From positions 372,001-436,000 of the forward strand of contig JBMHDL010000003.1 in the NCBI GenBank assembly GCA_049889415.1: a DNA stretch of 64,000 nt, written 5' to 3'. Made by a program: the position numbers and the translations under genes. The notes below the pieces were generated by a model that was given only the letters and a program-made list of their open reading frames with translations, made no database searches and was not told the origin of the DNA. The DNA comes from JAYQKL01 sp049889415. GTDB lineage: Bacteria; Pseudomonadota; Alphaproteobacteria; RS24. The stretch's first letter is position 1. Each line of letters starts with the position of its first letter. Of this stretch, positions 60,728-64,000 are shown one piece after another.

Positions 60728-62923
60728 CTAAGCAGATTTTCCCCGCCCCGACAGGCTGGGATTGGTCATAAAATAAGTATGGGCGCTGACGTTTTTTTCA
60801 GTCGGGACACGATGATAATGGCCGTCCTGATCCATTTCCCAGCTTTGCAGATCATCACGCATGTTCAAATCCATGATTTGTCCCACGACCTGTTCCTTGA
60901 CGGTCGGATTTTCAATCGGGATGGCAACTTCGACCCGACGATTGAGGTTTCGAGGCATCCAGTCGGCCGACGAAATGAACACTTTGGCATCGGCCGAAGG
61001 CAGGGATGCTCCATTACCGAAACAGATAATCCGGGAATGCTCCAAAAACCGGCCAATAATGCTTTTCACCTTGATGTTTTCCGATAGCCCGGGAACCCCG
61101 GCCCGCAAACAGCAAATCCCGCGCACCACAAGAGAGATTTGGACCCCGGCGGCGGATGCTTCATAAAGCTTGTCAATGACATGCCCGTCCACCAGGGAAT
61201 TCATCTTGGCCCAAATGCCAGCCGGTTTGCCGGCTTTCGCCATCGCAATTTCCCCGTCAATATGGGCGCACATGGTCTCGCGCATATTGATCGGCGAAAT
61301 TGCCAGTTTCCTCATATCCTGCGGCACGGCATAACCGGTCGTGAAGTTAAACACCTGCCCTGTGTCACTGGCAATTTTCGGATCACAGGTAAACAAGGAC
61401 AAATCCGTATAAATTTTCGCTTTTTGCGGGTGATAGTTCCCAGTCCCCAGATGCACATAGGTTTTTATGCCGGTGCTTTCTCGCCGCACAACCAGGGAAA
61501 CCTTGGCATGGGTTTTCAACTCCATGAAACCATAGACGACCTGAACGCCTGCACGTTCCAGGTCCCGCGCGAGGCGGATATTGGTCGCCTCATCAAACCG
61601 CGCTTTCAACTCCACCAATGCCGTCACGGACTTGCCGCTCTCGGCCGCTTCAATCAAGGCATGCACAATGGGGCTGTCCTCGGATGTGCGGTAAAGTGTC
61701 TGTTTAATGGCGACAACATTCGGATCCGCTGCGGCCTGACGCAGAAACTGCAGAACGACATCAAAACTTTCATAAGGGTGATGGACAATGATGTCCTTGT
61801 CCTTGATGGCTGAAAAACAATCACCGCCATGCTCGCGGATACGTTCAGGAAAGCGGGCAATGAATGGGTCGAATTTAAGCTGCGGCCCCATATTTTCATA
61901 AATCAAATCCGTTTGTGAAAGGCCGACAATGCCGTCAATCAGGAAAACATATTCGGGATCCACCTCCAACTCGCGGATCACCAGCTGCTGAAGGTTTTGG
62001 GGCATATGATCATCAATCTCCAGCCGGATCACCATGCCACGCCGCCGCCGTTTCAAGGCGGTTTCAAACAGGCTGACTAGATCTTCAGCCTCTTCGGCAA
62101 TTTCTATATCACTGTCGCGCAAGACCCTGAAAACCCCACTGCCCTCAACCCTGTAACCCGGGAATGTCTTGTCGATAAACATGGATATGACATGTTCAAG
62201 CTGGATGAAGGTTGTGATGTCTGGTTGCGTGTCGTCCACCGGCAGCTTTATGAGGCGGGGCAGTTGCTGCGGAACGGGCATCAGGGCATTCAAGGGTTTG
62301 TTATCCGCCAACCGGGACAGGCTGAGAACAATGGCAAAGCCCTCATTGGGAATAAACGGAAACGGATGCGCTGGATCAATTGCCAGAGGCGTTAGGACTG
62401 GCAGGATCTGCTCAAAGAAATAATCGGCCAACCAGTCCTGGTGAGGCTTTAGAATATCCTTCGGCTTGATGACGCGGATATTCTCCTGCAGCAACTCTTT
62501 GGTAATGATGCGCCAGTTTTTTTCCTGCGTCGTTATCAGCTCCCTGCATGTTATAAGGACCTTATTGAGCTGCTCTTCCGGTGTTGCCCCCTCCTGACTT
62601 GTCTTTTGTACGCCGGCAAGTTTTTGCCCGGCAAGTCCGGCCACTCTCACCATGAAGAATTCGTCTAGGTTTTTGGCTGAAATTGACAAAAAGTTCAGCC
62701 GTTCCAGCAGGGGATGGTTCTTGTTCTGAGCCTCTTCAACAACCCGCAGGTTGAATGCCAGCCAGGAAAGCTCGCGATTGATGAAACGCTGCGAACGGTC
62801 AAAGCCCAAAACCTCATCGGAAAGTTTCGGCATTTTCCGCACCAAATTAATGCCGGAGCGGTTCTCGAGGGAGTCCTGACCCTCAGGTTTGGTGTTCAAG
62901 TCGTAATCGCTAGGTTCACTCAT
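60728..62923 (-). CDS. ppk1: Polyphosphate kinase 1
   Basis: Makes polyphosphate from ATP at the inner membrane. Family blocks are FINRELSWLAFNLRVVEEA near the start, FFMVRVAGLAGQ, and the active-site stretch YVHLGTGNYHP with His491 as the expected phospho-histidine. The ATG at 62923, preceded by AAGAGGTGG, gives 731 residues. It follows hdaA by 10 bases and precedes ppx, a conserved hdaA-ppk-ppx order. Confidence 0.95.
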   Translation of the reverse strand: MSEPSDYDLNTKPEGQDSLENRSGINLVRKMPKLSDEVLGFDRSQRFINRELSWLAFNLRVVEEAQNKNHPLLERLNFLSISAKNLDEFFMVRVAGLAGQKLAGVQKTSQEGATPEEQLNKVLITCRELITTQEKNWRIITKELLQENIRVIKPKDILKPHQDWLADYFFEQILPVLTPLAIDPAHPFPFIPNEGFAIVLSLSRLADNKPLNALMPVPQQLPRLIKLPVDDTQPDITTFIQLEHVISMFIDKTFPGYRVEGSGVFRVLRDSDIEIAEEAEDLVSLFETALKRRRRGMVIRLEIDDHMPQNLQQLVIRELEVDPEYVFLIDGIVGLSQTDLIYENMGPQLKFDPFIARFPERIREHGGDCFSAIKDKDIIVHHPYESFDVVLQFLRQAAADPNVVAIKQTLYRTSEDSPIVHALIEAAESGKSVTALVELKARFDEATNIRLARDLERAGVQVVYGFMELKTHAKVSLVVRRESTGIKTYVHLGTGNYHPQKAKIYTDLSLFTCDPKIASDTGQVFNFTTGYAVPQDMRKLAISPINMRETMCAHIDGEIAMAKAGKPAGIWAKMNSLVDGHVIDKLYEASAAGVQISLVVRGICCLRAGVPGLSENIKVKSIIGRFLEHSRIICFGNGASLPSADAKVFISSADWMPRNLNRRVEVAIPIENPTVKEQVVGQIMDLNMRDDLQSWEMDQDGHYHRVPTEKNVSAHTYFMTNPSLSGRGKSA

Positions 62924-62933
62924 TGGCCACCTC

Positions 62934-63626
62934 TTATTCAGCGTTGAAACACTCAAGACGTGCTTCAAGATCCTTTAAAACGCCACTTATAAGAGGAATT
63001 GTTACAGCTTTTTTACCGACCAGGGAAGCATGGTCAATCCCATCAACAATCCGGGCCAATCCTTCGAATGAACGCTCCATACGCGGTACAATATAGCTAA
63101 TCGCCCTCTCATCCACCCGTATCTGACGGTCATGAAACAACTTGACCAGCACGGCACTCATCAGCGAGTCGCAAGGCGGCTTCAGATGCGCCGTCTCAAC
63201 CGCTGACAGCCGGGACACCAGGTCCGGCAGAGCGACAGGCAATTTTGACAGGGGTGTGCGGGCACATAACAACAACCCTTTGCCGGATTGTATTGCATGA
63301 TTGTAAAGGTGAAACAGAACACTTTCCTGAGACGCCTTGATTGTATCGAGATCATCAATGACCAATGCCGGCGCATCCATCAGAACATGCAGCATGTTTT
63401 CTTCAAGCTCGACGGCGGAAAAAAGTTGCGCCTGCGCCTTCAAACTCCACACGGCCGCGAGATGCGATTTTCCAGACGCCATCGGCCCCACCAGCGCTTT
63501 CACCGGGCGCGACCAGACTGGATAGTCATCAATCAGACCGGCGGCCTCCGCATTGCTCTCAGCCACTAGAAAATCCTCACGCCCCAAAGCCGGCAAATGG
63601 GGAAGCTCCAAAATGAGTTGTGTCAC
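62934..63626 (-). CDS. hdaA: HdaA, DnaA-homologous replication regulator
   Basis: HdaA, like Hda, works with the DNA polymerase sliding clamp to convert DnaA-ATP to DnaA-ADP and prevent re-initiation. The N-terminal clamp-binding motif QLILEL is at 3-8, Walker A GPMASGKS at 47-54, and VIDDLD (Walker B) near 90; the arginine finger region follows. At 230 residues it lacks the DNA-binding domain of DnaA. It lies between the PerM-like gene and ppk. Confidence 0.93.
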   Translation of the reverse strand: MTQLILELPHLPALGREDFLVAESNAEAAGLIDDYPVWSRPVKALVGPMASGKSHLAAVWSLKAQAQLFSAVELEENMLHVLMDAPALVIDDLDTIKASQESVLFHLYNHAIQSGKGLLLCARTPLSKLPVALPDLVSRLSAVETAHLKPPCDSLMSAVLVKLFHDRQIRVDERAISYIVPRMERSFEGLARIVDGIDHASLVGKKAVTIPLISGVLKDLEARLECFNAE

Positions 63627-63643
63627 ACCATGCGCCTCCGGTT

Positions 63644-64000
63644 TCAGGACGTGCCGCCCGAAGTTGAGTCGTCACCGGCCTGAAGTTCTGCATCAATGAT
63701 TTCCTCATAAACCTCAACCCCGGAGCGCACCAAAACACCAAGCGTTGCGGCGACAGGAACCGCCAAAAGTAGCCCGAGAAAGCCGAATAATGAGCCAAAA
63801 GCTAACAAAGCGAACATAATCCAGACCGGATGCAGCCGCACCCGCTCACCAATCAGGCGAGGGGTCAGGAAATTCCCCTCAATAAATTGCCCGACACCGA
63901 ACACCAGCGCCATCAGGGCAAAAGGCTGCCAGTCCGGCCAGAATTGGAAAATCCCCAAAATCACGGCAACTGTAACCCCGAAAACTGCACCGATATAGGG
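63644..64000 (-). CDS. AI-2E family (PerM-like) membrane protein, C-terminal part
   Basis: The C-terminal 118 residues of a polytopic permease-like protein. The family end signature is present: PYIGAVFGV at the edge, VFGVGQFIEGNFLTPRLIGERVRLHP and the hydrophobic stretch FALLAFGSLFGFLGLLLAVPVAATLGVLV. Its start lies beyond the right edge. Members export small molecules or ions, but few are characterised; the AI-2 link is not general. It is 17 bases upstream of hdaA, the usual order in this class. Confidence 0.88.
   Translation of the reverse strand, partial: PYIGAVFGVTVAVILGIFQFWPDWQPFALMALVFGVGQFIEGNFLTPRLIGERVRLHPVWIMFALLAFGSLFGFLGLLLAVPVAATLGVLVRSGVEVYEEIIDAELQAGDDSTSGGTS

Noticed and set aside
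1..64000. CRISPR array, insertion sequence, prophage or defence island
   Set aside because: No evenly spaced repeats, transposase, phage or known defence genes were seen; almost every base is assigned to conserved housekeeping genes.

Overview
This window is a stretch of core chromosome from an alphaproteobacterium of about 50-55% GC by eye. The support is gene order and content rather than one marker: rpoZ-rel-pyrE-pdxJ-acpS-lepB-rnc-era-recO, an IscR-headed suf operon with two cysteine desulfurases, the regulatory DnaA homologue HdaA, an NDUFA12-type complex I protein next to an MCE/MlaD protein, and an RNase E ending in a GWW motif. I cannot name the genus from the sequence alone. Coding density is very high; many neighbours overlap by a start/stop codon. 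I see no insertion sequence, prophage, integrase, CRISPR array, toxin-antitoxin pair or recognisable defence locus.

Layout. 1-9.1 kb (minus strand): a long operon rpoZ, rel, pyrE, DUF2062, pdxJ, acpS, lepB, rnc, era, recO, parC (parC runs off the left edge). 9.1-12.4 kb: folK, a NYN nuclease, a family 5 uracil-DNA glycosylase, smpB and dapA. 12.5 kb: tRNA-Ser(GCT) with a clear promoter. 12.7-22.6 kb: a catabolic and accessory segment with a quinone oxidoreductase, an HSD10-like dehydrogenase, two further short-chain dehydrogenases, the ABC-F protein Uup, both subunits of methylmalonyl-CoA mutase and an EthD-type small protein. 22.7-30.7 kb (minus): iscR, iscS-like, sufBCDS, sufT, sufA, then tesB, driven by a promoter with a good IscR type 1 operator. 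30.8-38.7 kb: an alpha/beta hydrolase, anmK, tyrS, a giant AsmA-like envelope protein, a Bcp peroxiredoxin and a DUF455 ferritin-like protein. 38.8-40.7 kb: a LytM/M23 peptidase and a bactofilin. 40.7-45.6 kb (minus): amiC, mrcA and prfB, the last with a canonical programmed +1 frameshift. 45.6-48.6 kb: a 436-base divergent leader and rne. 48.6-51.7 kb: an M48 protease, a DsbA-like protein, thiG and thiS. 51.9-54.8 kb: aroQ-accB-accC-aat. 54.7-57.9 kb (minus): aspS, NDUFA12 homologue, mlaD, DUF2155. 58-64 kb: rnd, then (minus) a PerM-like membrane protein, hdaA, ppk, ppx.

How the genes work together. Several physiological themes recur: RNA processing and decay (RNase III, RNase E, RNase D, NYN nuclease, SmpB rescue, RF2 autoregulation), stress signalling (omega with Rel, PPK/PPX), Fe-S assembly under IscR feedback, cell-wall growth and shape (PBP1a, AmiC, M23-bactofilin, AnmK recycling), and propionyl/branched-chain acyl-CoA catabolism. 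I did not find a gene cluster that looks like a wholly undescribed system. The observations most worth following are regulatory: the IscR operator, the structured rne leader with an overlapping small open frame, the RNase E tail, and a perfect 22-base palindrome in front of the HSD10-like gene.
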